Assembly: GCA_008711295.1 (NCBI GenBank)
Contig: VUYV01000054.1
Coordinates: forward strand, 2,602,595 to 2,666,594
Length of the DNA: 64,000 nucleotides
Direction of reading: 5' to 3'
Origin: Anarhynchus alexandrinus
Taxonomy: Eukaryota; Chordata; Aves; Charadriiformes; Charadriidae
Part shown: one piece after another, positions 48,591-61,500 of the stretch
Position numbering within the stretch: the first letter of the stretch is position 1
Layout of the letters: each line of letters starts with the position of its first letter
Notes under the pieces: model-generated
The model's input: the letters and a program-made list of their open reading frames with translations, nothing else
What the model was told of the DNA's origin: nothing
The model's database searches: none
Position numbers and translations under genes: made by a program

Positions 48591-48979
48591 GCGGCGGGGG
48601 CGGGGCGGGGAAGCTGGCGCCCTGAGGAGACGGGGAGGGGTAGGCCGCGGGTGGGGGGTCGTGAACTGGAGAGAGCGGGGCTGGCCTTTTTGGGCGGTGT
48701 GGGTCGCTGGGCTCCAGAGGTGACAGGGCCCGGAGGCCGCAGGCTGTCCCCGGCTGCCGCTAACCGGCGAGGCAACCCCGGGGCTCTTCAGCGGGCGGGC
48801 CGGCCCAGCGCCCTGGGGAGTCACGCCCGCTGTGCTCCTGGCGCAGCACACGGGGCTCCAGGGAAAGCTGGCCGTGCAGCAGGGCTGCCACGGGCTTGGC
48901 ACACGGCATGTGCAGCTCTGCTGTACGTGGGACAGTGCATGGGGCACATCCCAGGAGCTCCTGAGAGTGTAATGCCATA

Positions 48980-51900
48980 AAGAGTTCGGTGAGTCCCGGC
49001 TAATGAGTCCCAGCTAATTAGGCATAAATGAAGGGGAGGAGCTGCTCCCAAGTAAAGCAAGCTTCAAGGAGAATCACTGCGACCCCCTGGTCATTTACAA
49101 TTTGTAATTAGGTAGTTATAAGAGCAGGTGGGATGCCTGCTGCGATGCATTTAGAGCTGCGTTTGCAGGGTATACAGAGCATGTCTTTGGGACCTGTATA
49201 GTAAGGGAGCTATGAGGCAGGGACATCTGCAGAGCTCAGTGCTGATGTGCTTTAACCAGTTACAGTGACACCACTGTGAGGAAATCAGCAAGGAAAAGTA
49301 GTATTGTGCTCATACTTATGTTTCTGAAGGTCTGCTTTGACCATTATGCACAAGGATGCACACACATACTTCCATCCTTAGGTATAAACTGAAAAGATCC
49401 TGCAACATACAGCAATATTCTTTCAGTAGCCATAAAAATAAGTGTTTCTTCCATTCAGCACAAACGCTTGTGCCTGCTTTAAGCCTATCAGAGGTGTTGC
49501 AGATGAGTTTACCTCCCACTGGGAGGAAGCCTTCTGGAACACAAGGGCACGAGCCCCAGGCTTAGCTGAAGCAGTCCGGGATACTGGAGGCTTAAATAAT
49601 ACATCATCGGCAATAAAACGGGGACATTTTCAGTGCCTAACCACATCCCTCCCCGTTTCCAATCTGTAAGGGATTAGTCAAGCTCTGAAGTATTACTATC
49701 TCCCAGAACAAACTCATAACTCGATGACCATGTATGACTTTGCAATTTATTGCAGCAGCACTTTTAACAGCTTCTGCGTGACTAACGCAAGCCATAAATA
49801 CTGGTCGGAGGAGAAGCAGTCCTGAGCTGCCACTTGCTGGCAGGCATTAAGTGTTTCTGATCGGATTTGGCTGAGCACTTTTGGGGAACAGAAATGCCAC
49901 CATTTTTCACCCATGGCTTAGCTGTAGGCCTTGACACCAAGCGGAGGCGTCATGGGCATGCAGCAGAGGAAAGCGGAGCATGGCTATCCTGACTCTGTTG
50001 GTGCTAACCGGGAGGTCCTTCCTGTGTGAGCCTGGGGCTAAGGGGTGCCGAGTGGCCCTTCAGACGGGATTATGGCTTCCTTGGGAAACCTGACCAAGCA
50101 CAGAAGAGATCTGAACAAGAACCATAGACCAACCTTGACTCAAATGCTCTCGAACACCAGGGAGTCCAGACAGCAGAACCAGGTGTCAGCTTGAATTTTA
50201 CAATGAACCAGTGTTGGCCAGCCCCACAACAAGGTGTAGGCACCTAATTCCCCTTTAGATGCCTGTATAGGAATCGGGAGTCTAAACCTACCCTGGTATC
50301 TAAATCACTGTAATGGGCTGTACCAGACTCACAGATATCAACCGAATGTGCTTCATGCGGTACAAACACCAGATCTCGTTCTTGAACCTTTGTTCTTTCT
50401 TCTCTTCCAAGTTTTAATGCTGGAAACAAAACTGAAGCACCGTATTCACTTTATTGCCACAGATATTCCAGGCATAAAACTCCCACGTGTTTTATAGAAA
50501 AAGTATAAAGACTTTTGAGTTGTTAACTATAACGCTATAGGCAAAGCAGCGATCCCTTTTAACAGTTTCCATCAGCCAAAGGTTTAATTACCAGCCGTTG
50601 GTCCAGCTTTCTCAGGAACAATTATAATGCAGTGAAGTCATTTCGTGGGGCATTTACCAACAGCAGGCTTAGAAAACGGAGGCTGGCCATGTTCTCCAGC
50701 CGATTGAAGTTCTGTGAGTGTAACATGGCACTGAACATTTGCCACCTAGGAATAAAGTATTTTCCAAGCCAATGTTGCTACAACACAGGCTGGACAAGGC
50801 CAGATGAAGAGAAAATAGAAACGTACTTTTCCATCCCCTGGAACAACATCCCAAGCAACACCACAAACCTTTCTTGTACATCTGGGGCTGGATTTGACTC
50901 CCGTATCTTTTTGTGCTTCAAGAGCTGTTATCTTGCTAGCAGAGCTGGAGACCTCTGTGACTGCTGTATCAATTTTCTGTTGGTCTCATTGGCCTGGAAT
51001 CTGCTGGCTCTAGCAGCAGCAAGGGCCAACAGATCACAAAAACATCCTTTCTTGTGCATTTCCCAAATCAGTGTGGAAATGTCAACAGTGGCTGGCAAAT
51101 TGGACTCTCCAGGTCACACCTCAGATGACATTTCAACCTAGGACAGATACAATTTGTACCAGGACGTAACTTCAGTTTGCATCGGTTTAGTTCATACTGA
51201 AAACTTCGGGGGGTTTTAAGAGCCAAATAAGCTCTTCCAGCAAGGGGCTCCCTGACTTACATGTATATTTTTAAGACGATTCTACTCACCACTCTCCACA
51301 CTGTCACAGTAACAAACATTTGCCCAGTGAAAGACCGAGCCCTAATGCGAGACAGGGAAAGCCACGTATAGGGAAGGAAAGTTTCCCTTCTACTTGTGTT
51401 TCAGACCCTGTTGCGAGCTCCCAAGAACTTTGACATATAATTCAAGAGGCCAGGGGAAAAACCATCCTGAAAGAAGCAAAGCCAAAATTTCCTCAACTCG
51501 TTTATTTCTCTTTCTAATGAAAAATCTATCAAACTGTATCCATGTCAATACTATCCCATCTTTTACCAGAGCGTAATGTAGTCTGGCTCAGGAAGAATCG
51601 CCGTGTCAAACCAAGCCGTGGTACTGTGTGAACAAGGAGCAAGTCCTGTCATTTGAGAATAACTCATTATTTAATTTGTCCTTTAAAAGATGCTTTTGAC
51701 ATCCATGCTATGAAAGTTTCTTTTGCTGATTCTCTGCTGAAGTGTCCAGGCAGCTTCCAAGCCTGAGATGAGTAATTTAATTTCTTAGCATAGCTCTGAA
51801 AGCAAGAGGGCACTTCAGGTGTTGAGGCTGCATACGCCTGCGTAAGGAGCCGTAAATACTCTGCAGCTTGTTGAAGGCAATGTGGTTTTGCCCGTTTTTC

Positions 51901-53460
51901 AGTGGGCTGTGGATTAGAGCCTGCCTCAAACCTTGTATCGATACTGGTCTCTGTGTGCTGTGGCGTTTTACACTGGTTAAACACCCTGAGGGCTGAGACC
52001 TCTCCATTAGCCAACACCAGATGCAGAAACCAAGGTGGAAATTAGCCTGGCTGAGCCTCGCCCCCAGGCCCAGATCCGAAAGAGCACATGAGCTTGTCTT
52101 TAACCTCAGCCATGTGCTGATGCCCTGTTCTTTAATTGGGCCTTACTGGGTGGATCCAGGGAAGTTCCAGGATGCCTGGTGCAGCACCAGCCTGCTCCTA
52201 ACCAGGTGCTCGAGGTCATCGCTGCATCAGGAGCCCAGAGCTCAGCCCATGGCAGGCTGGGGCTCCGAGTGCAATGAGATAATATAACGGTGTTACAGCA
52301 CCTCGGCTCTGGAGGAGGTGAACAGTGGGTGCTGTGTGTTTTACTCTGCCTCCTGGCTGCTTTATTCTGGATATAAAATTCAAATGATTCAAACCCCTGT
52401 AACACTGCGAGAACACAGCCCCAGTGCTGGCCTGCAGTTACTGTCCATACTGCAATGGGCTGGCTTGAGGTTTTATGTAAAAATCCTGGTATATCTAACA
52501 GAAATAGTGTTTCCACTGTAAAATGAATTATTCTCATTCTGGAGTGAGGTGAGAAAACTGAATTAAAAAATACAGCATTATTCTGTCTTTCCAGTTTCTG
52601 TTCCTTTTAACTGCCCCGTAAGTAGGATTAAGTCAGCACTGTCATTTCTGGGACCAAGGCAGTGTTTTGGTTTGTAAGAATTTCTTAGAGGGAAACAAAA
52701 ATCCACTTACCTGAAGAGCTACTGAGTGAAAAAAATTATATTGGAAAGCTGCTTTTTAAACCATATAAACCAATAGTTTTCATCATCTTTTGGTTTGTGG
52801 ATCTCTCTACATTTTCTAGTGAAGAGACAGACTCATACAGCAAGTTTAAGGCTGTGACCTTGCTTCTTCAGAGTTACCTTTCACAGAGACCTTAGGGGTA
52901 ATCTCTTGACCCCTGGGCTAAGGCCGTGGTTTGAAACCACAGCTATTTTACTTTTAAAGGTCCAAATTTTGCTTCTCAAATCCCAGTGCAGAGCGGGCAT
53001 GTCCCAGCAGGGCTGCTGGCAGATATCTCTCCTCTCCTTGCAGGATGCTGCAGAGGGCTCTGTGCGGCACCAGTGGGGCTGGACCAAAGGAAAAAGTCCC
53101 AATACAGCTGGGGGTACGGCATAGGAAGAGTCAGTGCAGGGCTACAGAAGTCAATATGATTTTTGCCATGGACACCAGCAGGCTGCAAATTCCCCAGACA
53201 GAGCTGCAGACACCGTGTTTTTCTTCCCGAGGGTGCCCGGAGCTCTCAGCAGCCAAACTGGGGGGAGAGATGGTCCCATGGGCACAGGTGCTCCACACCA
53301 CACTGGGGCCAAACCTGCTCCTCTGCGCATCCTGAGCGGGGCTGGTGACAAGCAGAGCTGGGTGGGGAGAGCAGCGTGTTTTTCCAGGACGCTTCTCATT
53401 ACAGCGATGTGTTTGCCTTGAAACCGAGCCTCAAAACACCTCTGCTTTTAAGCCCCACCC
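48980..53460. other. Intergenic DNA upstream of GORAB, no gene seen
   Basis: I see no exon of the gene that lies next to GORAB in human (METTL11B/NTMT2): none of the frames shows methyltransferase motifs. The open frames are short and unlike known proteins, and no clear repeat was recognised. Confidence 0.5.
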
Positions 53461-53469
53461 CCCAATGTT

Positions 53470-54250
53470 TTCTTGTTTCAACTTTTGAGCTTTTTCCTTA
53501 AGTTCAGCTTCCAGAAAATAAAATATGAACTGAAAGGAAGCTCAGCATGCAATATGAATGTTTTCTTAAAAAAAAAAAAAAAATTAAAATTCTTACTGAC
53601 ATTTTTGGGGTCTGTCTTTCTTTTGTCACTGAGACTATTTAAGATAAATTTTCCATTCAGACAAAAATATTCTTTGAAATTCCTCATCTTAAAATATTTA
53701 CATGAAAAAAAAAACCCAAACAGGATTAAAAGCTGGCTAAATAAAAGCATCTTAAGAAAAAAAACTGGTAAAATAAAATAAAATTCATCCTGACCGGAAA
53801 CAGCCTGAAGATTATAAATTTACCACTTTGGCAAAACCAGATCTGAGCAGTAAAACAAGTGGAAATGAGCAATTACTGACATATATTTTCATATAGCTTA
53901 AGAATTATTTTTGCAGCTAAGGACTTTAAAAAGATACTTTCTAAATAATTTTATATATCTTTGAAATAATACTTTTGAAAACCCCATTTAAATATTTCAT
54001 GACAGTTCTATAATGCTTTTAATTGCACTACTCAATGTAAAAGTTGTAATTCAAACATTTACATAGAAAAATTAGAAAGCAATTGCTTTAATTCTAACCA
54101 ATTGTGCAAAAATTATAATCTAAGTGTCAAAACAGTTGATAAAACTAGAGATTTGAAGAGAAATTTGCTAAATGTTTGTTATCTTTGGCACAACATAAGT
54201 GATTAGAACCACTGCGCTAAACAAATTGAATTTTCATCAAAACAAACCTA
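53470..54250. other. Very AT-rich block
   Basis: About 780 bases of strongly AT-rich DNA contain A runs (53568-53583, 53705-53714) and many TTTAAA, ATATAT and AATAAA words. There is no gene and no repeat I recognise. It ends where a CR1 fragment begins. Confidence 0.7.
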
Positions 54251-54267
54251 TTGTTGTTACATGGTCA

Positions 54268-54510
54268 AGTGAATGAACTGCGGTTGTTTAGTCTGGATGG
54301 GAGAGAAGTGCAGGGGAGAAGACATGATAATAGTCTTTAAATATATAAAATGCAGCTGTAAAGAGACAGGGGTAATGTGTTTTCAGCGTCCATGGTGGAT
54401 AGGTGAAGAAGAAAGCGAGGCTGGAGATGAGGAGGGGCTTTCTGGCAAGAAAAAAAAAAAGACAGGGCAGCAAAACATGGAGAGAATTGACTTAAGACCA
54501 CCACAGAGTC
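54268..54510 (+). repeat. CR1 LINE fragment
   Basis: The + strand reads TTGTTTAGTCTGGATGGGAG, then GGAGAAGACATGATAATAGT, CTTTAAATATATAAAATGC, AGCTGTAAAGAGACAGGGGT, and CGTCCATGGTGGATAGGTGA. This follows the 3' region of sauropsid CR1 in order (ttgttcagtctggagaa, ggggacatgataacagtct, tacaaatatgtaaaaggttg, ctataaagagg, gtccatggtggataggac). It is a 5'-truncated, diverged copy without coding capacity. Confidence 0.85.
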
Positions 54511-56897
54511 TCCATCACCAGATATTTTTTACAATAAACATCTGTTGGGCAAGGCAGAGGAAAAGTCAACGCAGCCCTGGGACAAGAAGATGTGATTTTT
54601 GGTGATTTTGGGTGTGTGGATCCCCACACAGGTTCTAGAGGAGATGGGGACCCACAGACACCCCATGGGTGCAGGCTGCTGTGCAACATTTTTGTCCTTG
54701 CTTTGCTGAATCATTTTTGTTGGCCCATTCGAAATAACCCCCATCCCATTGGGGTGTGCTGGCTGCCAGTTCAGAGAACCGGCCAGCTCCTGATACTTCT
54801 CTCAGCCTTGTTCCTGTGACTCTGATGCTTCCCACACCATTCCCACCTCTTCCCACTGTTCCCATGGCCCCATCACCCTTCTCATGGGTGCATGCATCTG
54901 CACCACCAGCTACACCACTTTTGGTACCAGCCAGCTGCGTAGCTCCTGCCACCCCTGCAAAAGTCTGTGTGGGAAATCATCGTCTTTTCATGGCAAGACA
55001 GAAGGACAGATGGTTGCCAAACCCAAGAGCCAGCAGTGCTTGCAATATGTATTTGCAGTAGAGTATTATATGATGTGAAAATCACTTTATTACCATGAAG
55101 TGCCAAATATCCCCAATGTGACAGCTGAGTCCAACGTGTGCTAGGGCCACTTCATATATCTCCTTCCAGCTACGCAAGCTACATGGCTGGAGGATGCTGT
55201 CCTCTCACCTCTCCCAGCTCAACGCCACCACAACCCAGCAAGCTGGGATGAGACAACTCCCCTCCGCAAGTGGTGACCATCAGGGAGTGACATGGGATCC
55301 TGCTCCCATCCTGTTGCGTCCCCACAAGGTACCCCAGAAATGCTGCCGCTCGTGTGATGAAGACATAGTGCTGAGCCAGTTTACAATGTTTTGGCTCATT
55401 TTCAGCCCAGGTGGCTGAAGGGACAACAGGTCAGGTCATGTATTCAGTGCCAAAGGAGGATGTGTGACAACACCTACCTATTTGCAAAACAAGATGTCCC
55501 CTCACCTCTCCTATACCCTTGCAGTAAGATACTGGACATTTCTCCATGGAGTCTTGTCCAGAGCACAACCACTCCTCCTCGTTCAGGGTCTCTAGAGGTG
55601 TCTGTAACACAAATATTAAGGAAGAACAACCAAGCATCTCCCATGGCAAAGGAACCTTTTTGGAGACCAGCAAGCTGCAGCCTCTTCAGGACACGCACTA
55701 GCTTGCTTCACCTCCCCATCCTGCAAACATTTAAGCTACAACAGAGATGTGCAGGGTTAGGACCCCACTGTCCCCTCAGCTGCCTGGTACTGCCCTGCAG
55801 CCACGACAAGAGGTTAGGGGAGCCCAAGTCAGCCAGGTTATCCTCAGCACTGTAAATGGGTGGTCTGAGATAGCACGGCCAATTTTGTGTGCAGCACTCC
55901 AGCATCACCTTGAACCAACGCTACCTGTGGTGCACCATGTCGGGAGTGCCTGGACCCGGCCAGCTCCACGAGCACTCACTGAGCTCTGAGGGATGGTCTT
56001 CTGCTTCCACCTGCAGCCTTGGCCACTAGCCACCCCGCAGATAACGCGCGCTACGATTTGGAAGTCTTTAAGATGAAACATTACGTCTTTCCTGCAATAA
56101 AGTTCACAAAATGTTGATGCTTTCTCTCTGCAGCAAGCACCAAAAAAAAGATGTAAACCCCCATGTGTTTATGGGTGTTCTTAGCCAACTGGTACTCGCT
56201 GAGGCTGGATCTGGGAGGAGGTTTTCAAAGGATCGCTGAGTTGCAGAGTGCTTTGTTCTCACCGAGGCTTTAGTAGGTAACTTCCTTCCTTGGCTTTGGA
56301 AAGTCACGCCCGTTGGTCGGTAGCTGCCTTTCATGATGTTCATGTAGATGATGTTTTTCAGCAGTTTCTCTGGGAGGAGAGTGTTTTCTTTAGTTTTAGA
56401 ATACTGTCATGACTGCACGCCCAAATGACACCCACAAGGCTTACCATGGCCACGTACTGATGAAGATTTCCAAGTGTCGGTGTCACTCACAGGGTTTGAA
56501 CTGTAGCTATAAAGACTGTAAATAAGCAGGCTGATGGCCAAAGAGGCTTAGCAGCTCTTTGATGAGGTATCCGAGATAGTTGGAGAGCGATCTGTACCAC
56601 ACCCTGGCTGCAAACACTGATACCACACAGATCTCAGCCTGCAATAAATGGATAGTTTCATAAAGCGAACTCTGATTAAAATAGGGGCAATCAAAATTAG
56701 ACCCTTTATTGCTGCAGCAATAAGGTGAAAACAAGGATGACTGGTTTCTTCTAGTGGTGGAAAATTCTGGTTTTGGAGGGGAACTGAAGAGGAAGGACTT
56801 TTAATACAATGAGAAAAACTTATTTCCTTTTGGGTCAACCAAAAACATTTTGCTTGACCAGTAACAAAATGTTCTGGTTTGCTTGGAGATGATTTAA

Positions 56898-56899
<2 letters not shown>

Positions 56900-56932
<33 letters not shown>

Positions 56933-56993
56933 TAAACCACATAAATCTTTTCTTTTTAAATTAAATCCATTTGAAAAAAAAAAAAAAAAAAAA
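56900..56993. repeat. T19-A14 palindromic run plus A20 run
   Basis: Nineteen T (56900-56918) are followed directly by fourteen A (56919-56932), which makes a self-complementary block. After 41 bases of AT-rich sequence comes a run of twenty A (56974-56993). The T-then-A join could be two poly(A) tails head to head or simple-sequence slippage. Confidence 0.9.
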
Positions 56994-58343
56994 GAAGGCT
57001 TCAAACTAAATGATCTTCATTACAGCAAACTGCTTCAGCCTGAAAATGGTGAAGTGAAACATTTCAATATTTAAGGAAGGAAAGAAGCACTTCTATTGTT
57101 TTGTCTTGTCATTGACTGACTTCAGCCCAGATTTGTGAGTTATTTTGGTTGCCTTCATTCTCACAGGGGACTTCATTTTTTTTTTTTTTAACTAATTTAA
57201 TACTCTTCCAGTTCAGTTTGAGGTACAAATGGTCAGGTTCAGTAAATGTTCATATGAACATCACCAAATGAATATCAGGCAAACACTTGGTTGTTTTTCT
57301 TTTTCTTTGCATTTTAGGTTTTCTTTGAAATTATACCTGAATTTCAGAGAAGCTGTGGGGTCCTCAGGACCAGCCACCTCTGAAACGTGCACAGAGCAAA
57401 ACTGTCCAAGTCAGTGTGCTCTGCTGTGTAACCTGCGCACTGCAAGAATTCAGATGCCATCTTCAGTCCTGCAAAATATTAAGACAGGCATTTAAGATTT
57501 ACCCAAGTGATTAAGCATGAGCAGCTTGTAATTGTTTCCAGATTCCTCTCCTAGCAGGAAAAAAGGCTCTGCAGTCCCTGTCCGCGTGCTCAGTGTAGCA
57601 ATGCACTCGCAAACAGAGAAACTGAAGATGAGCCGAAGAGGACAAACAGATATCCCGAGTTTTGCAGCTGAGAACAAGCCGGCACTACCCTTTAATCCAA
57701 TATGGATTGTCCAAGTCGGAAAAGTAGGATTATTTAGCCAGTGTATATCAGGGTACGTCTGCATCCTCCCTGTAGCAACACCTGTGCACCAGCAACTAGA
57801 AAACGCTCTTAAGTACACATGGTCGGATTCAGTCTGCAATTTTTCATCTGGCTTGGGAGTGTTAAATGAAGATCAACTGTTGAAATCGGCCTCATTTGGG
57901 GGAATCTGACTGTGTCTGCACTTACAGAGAGGACCTTTGTCCTCCAGGTTTTATATAAAGCCCCAAAGATTGCAGACTTTCTGCATAAGCCACAAAACAA
58001 TCCAGCAAACATCTGGAGAGACTCGCCTCACATCCCAAACTGTTCCCTTCATGCAAATCAACCGATATATTTTTCCCACAGACTGCTTGGTCATGAAAAG
58101 AGATCTTCCTCTTGCTCAGGGCTTCAAAAAACCTTCGCAACCCCAGCCCAAGTTTGAAAGCAAATTCAAGGGTTCGCCATTGCCTTTGAACACAGCGGGG
58201 ATCTGCTCCAACAGGTTAGATCTCGGGGGCCACATTGCTCCCAGGATTTAAACCAGACCACATGTGAAATGGCAACTACCTCTTAATTTTTTATTTTCTT
58301 TTATTTTTAAATAGGATAATTTAGGAGTTATGGCGGGTTTTTT

Positions 58344-58360
58344 TATTATTATTATTATTA
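58344..58360. repeat. (ATT)n microsatellite
   Basis: About five and a half ATT units follow a T run in intergenic DNA. Confidence 0.85.
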
Positions 58361-58518
58361 GTGCTATTTTAATGGCAAATTCATTGTGCTGCCTTCCCTC
58401 CTTAATGATGGGGGACCAGGGCCTGGTGCTCAATTTCTCCTGCTTTCTAGAAATACTCCCTACAAATCCTTTGTAAAAGTATAACCACAATCTCTCTTTC
58501 CCCTTCTCTCTCCTCTCA

Positions 58519-58533
58519 GAGAGAGAGAGAGAG
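58519..58533. repeat. (AG)n microsatellite beside a CT-rich arm
   Basis: Seven AG units follow directly on CTCTCTCCTCTC, so the two sides are self-complementary and could pair. Confidence 0.85.
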
Positions 58534-61500
58534 CGGGGGCTTTCATCAGCTCAGACCATTTTTCTTCTACTACCTCTTTATCTTAACCTTTTCTCCAAGG
58601 TTACATTTATTTTCCAAGGTCCATGGCCAGGACAAGGATACAGAGGATGCAGCTGATTGTCTTTTGAGGATCACTGTCACCATTGCAAGACGCACAAGCC
58701 TGTGTGTATGCGTCTCTCTGAAAATGTCTCCTGCCCTCATCCAGACCAGTATGCTGCCCAGTTCACCCAGTCAGGCTCCTCCACAGCAGCTGTCGTTGCT
58801 GCCGTCAGAGCGCGTCTTTGTAGCCAGAGCTGTCTCCTGTACTTGGATTGTGCAAACCCATTTTTCTCTCCATTTGGCAGTCCTGGCTATCGTGTGCACA
58901 TCTGGCTGTTTCTCTGAACCTCTCCGCAATCATTGCTTCATCTCCATTCAACTCCAGGCTGGAAACGTAGCTGCTCTCCCTCTCCTGGGACCTTGTCTAG
59001 CTCCTCCTCTCTTAGCCAAATTCACCATGCAACAGCTCATGCCATCCCTTCTTGTGCAAAACCCTCCAAGAAGGGTCTTTTTCCGGTATGGAAATCTTGG
59101 CGCACTCCTTGAGGAGATGATCTCAGATAAGCCCACTGCTGGGGAGAGAAGTTCACCACCCTCTGCGGAAACTTTGCAAGGTCTGGTCTTCATCCAGATG
59201 GGATTTTTTTTTTTTTTTAAATTTGAGCAAAAATGCTTCGGTCTTTACAATGTGAGAGAGGAGTGAAAAAATACATTGCTGCCATTATAGCAGGGCGGAA
59301 AAAAAAGGTGTTCAGGCTCTCTTTGAAGAGCCCTGGTGCTGAAACAAATGAGCTTCTCTTGTTTAAATCAGACAAGAACGGATCTTCTAAGCAGAAATGG
59401 CCTTTTCTTGCTTCAGCGAGCACAGGCTTGGGTGAGGGGTGGCATTTGCCACCTGCCTAAGCCCACCTCTCTGCAGCCAGGTTGGCAGGCACCAAATCTG
59501 GCAGAGGCTGCATGGGGTTCAGTGGTAGAGCTGGAGAAGGTGGGACATGTCTCTGCAGTTTGAGATGGGAGGAGAAACCTCTGCAGCAAGGAGCAGAGCT
59601 GAGCCTGCACAGGAGCATATATAGGTGGCAGCTCCCGCCTGCAGCAGCTTTTAACCACATTTACATGCCAGGGTGCAACGGGGAGCTCTTCCATTGAAGT
59701 ATATGCATGCACAGCCTCGAGATTGTGTTTTACTCAGCAGAAGTAGATTTGTTGCTTGTATGGACAGAGGAAGGCTTTCACTTGTGTTCTCACCCATCCA
59801 CACGTGGACAAAGACAACTCAATTCCAGTCTGTTGTGCTGAGTCCTGTCCACGATGTTCTTTGGCTCCTGGTTTGCCCTGGTGTGCACTGGGCAACCTCT
59901 GGCAGCTCGTGGTACCGACAGCGCTCCTGGGCAGCATGGTGGCCCCATCTGCACCATGTCCCAGGGCACAGAGGTGCACGATGGCAGCAGGAATTGCCTG
60001 CAGGGAAGATCTTGAGAAACAGATGACCAAAAACTACATCCCACACTGGCCAAAACCCAACTAGCTCTCCCACGCACCTACCAAGCACTGGGTTTGTGGC
60101 AACACTGAGCCTAAAGGGGCCACTCAGCCCCCGCGGCATCTTTAACTATGCTTTTCTAGGTCATCACAAACCAGCCCTGACGGTGCTAGGAGAAAACAGA
60201 TTTACCACAAATCCCCCCAAAGCATTGCCTGCGTTCCCCCTGTTGGCTGGGGCTGTGGGTCGCTGCCTCCAACAAAGCATCGCCCACGGGAAAACACCGC
60301 CGGCTTGGCCCCGTCCTTGGAAAGCCATCAGGGAAAATACAGGGCAGGGGCTCAAGGTTAGCACAGCCCCAACGAGGCGCCGGGGATACCTGAACCGCTA
60401 ATTTGCCGGACGCCCCCAGAGCCCGGCTTGGCAGCCCCCCGCCGGCTGTCACGGCGTGGAAGCCATTAGCGTTTAAAAATACTTGCAGGAATGGGAGGGT
60501 AGGGGGGGGGGAAATAAATGGTATTTGCGGAGGCCCATTCCTCAGCACACTTTCATGTGTGCCAAAGTTTGTTGGCATGGCTCTGAGTTTGATAGGGAAC
60601 ATCTGGGCTGCTGTTGCTGCCTGTATATTGGCTGAGGGCAGTGAACAAAAGGGGTTTGTGCAGGAATGTGCGGGGAGGGGTGCGGGGTGTGCGCGCCTCG
60701 AGAGACAGCTCCGAGAGGCAAAATGCAGAAATACTCTCCGGAGAAGAAAGACTAATGCACATCCCATGTTCCTGCTTTTTAAAAGAGGATAAAAGCCGTC
60801 CCCCTGCTTCTCCTCTTCCCTCCCCCAAAAGCACACCAGGGTACTGAAGGCGAGCGGGGCTCAGACACAGATCCGTGCCCCGCTACCTCTGCACATTCGA
60901 TTATCACCGCAGTCTGGAAAAGCAATCGGGGTGGAGGTTAGCTGGAGAGCAGGGAAGTCCGAACCCAACTGCACAGCACAGCACCAGCACGTACTCAAGA
61001 GATGCCTGGTGAGCAATTCACAAGCAGCCCAGCACCCTGATGCCGCTGCAGCAGGGAGGCACCCAGCGATAAACCCCTTTTGAGCACACTGAGACCAGTG
61101 ACATGGACCTACCAAGAACAGCACTTGTTGAAGTTTCCTCCACTTCTGTTGGGAATTTAGGGTAAGAAGCTGAAAATTAACACCACGCCACTGCCAGTGG
61201 CACAAAAAACATGGACTCTTTCCTACAGACACAGTGTTCCATTGTATCTGACACCAGAGGATGGCATGGAGGGATGAAGGAGGAATGGACTCACACTCAA
61301 GGAAGTGAGTTCTTTTGAGAACTGTCTGAAAATTACAGCCTAGGTGCAACCCTTGGCTCTAGAGAACCCATCCTTGGGAGCACGTACACAGAAGAGATCA
61401 CAGCTTACATGCTCCATCCCCTATGCTTCATCTCCAAGGAGTCATTGCTGCCTGAGGATGGACACCGGAAACCTTTGATCACACCTAATGTGACATTTCT

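Larger units (their letters stand above)
48330..48900. promoter_or_regulatory. GORAB: GORAB CpG-island promoter
   Basis: This stretch is dense in CG dinucleotides with GC boxes (GCCCCGCCCC at 48561-48570, GGGGGCGGGGCGGGG near 48596-48610). It sits immediately upstream of GORAB coding exon 2, as expected for the promoter of a ubiquitously expressed gene. No TATA box is visible. Confidence 0.75.

Noticed and set aside
47777..48775. Minus-strand open frame of 332 codons spanning the GORAB promoter and intron 1
   Set aside because: It is Ser/Pro-rich low-complexity translation of the G-rich repeat and CpG island, crosses an N, matches no family I know and is out of keeping with the GORAB splice pattern.
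58664..59266. + strand frame of 200 codons
   Set aside because: No recognisable domain; ends in translation of a T run; probably chance in moderately GC-rich DNA.
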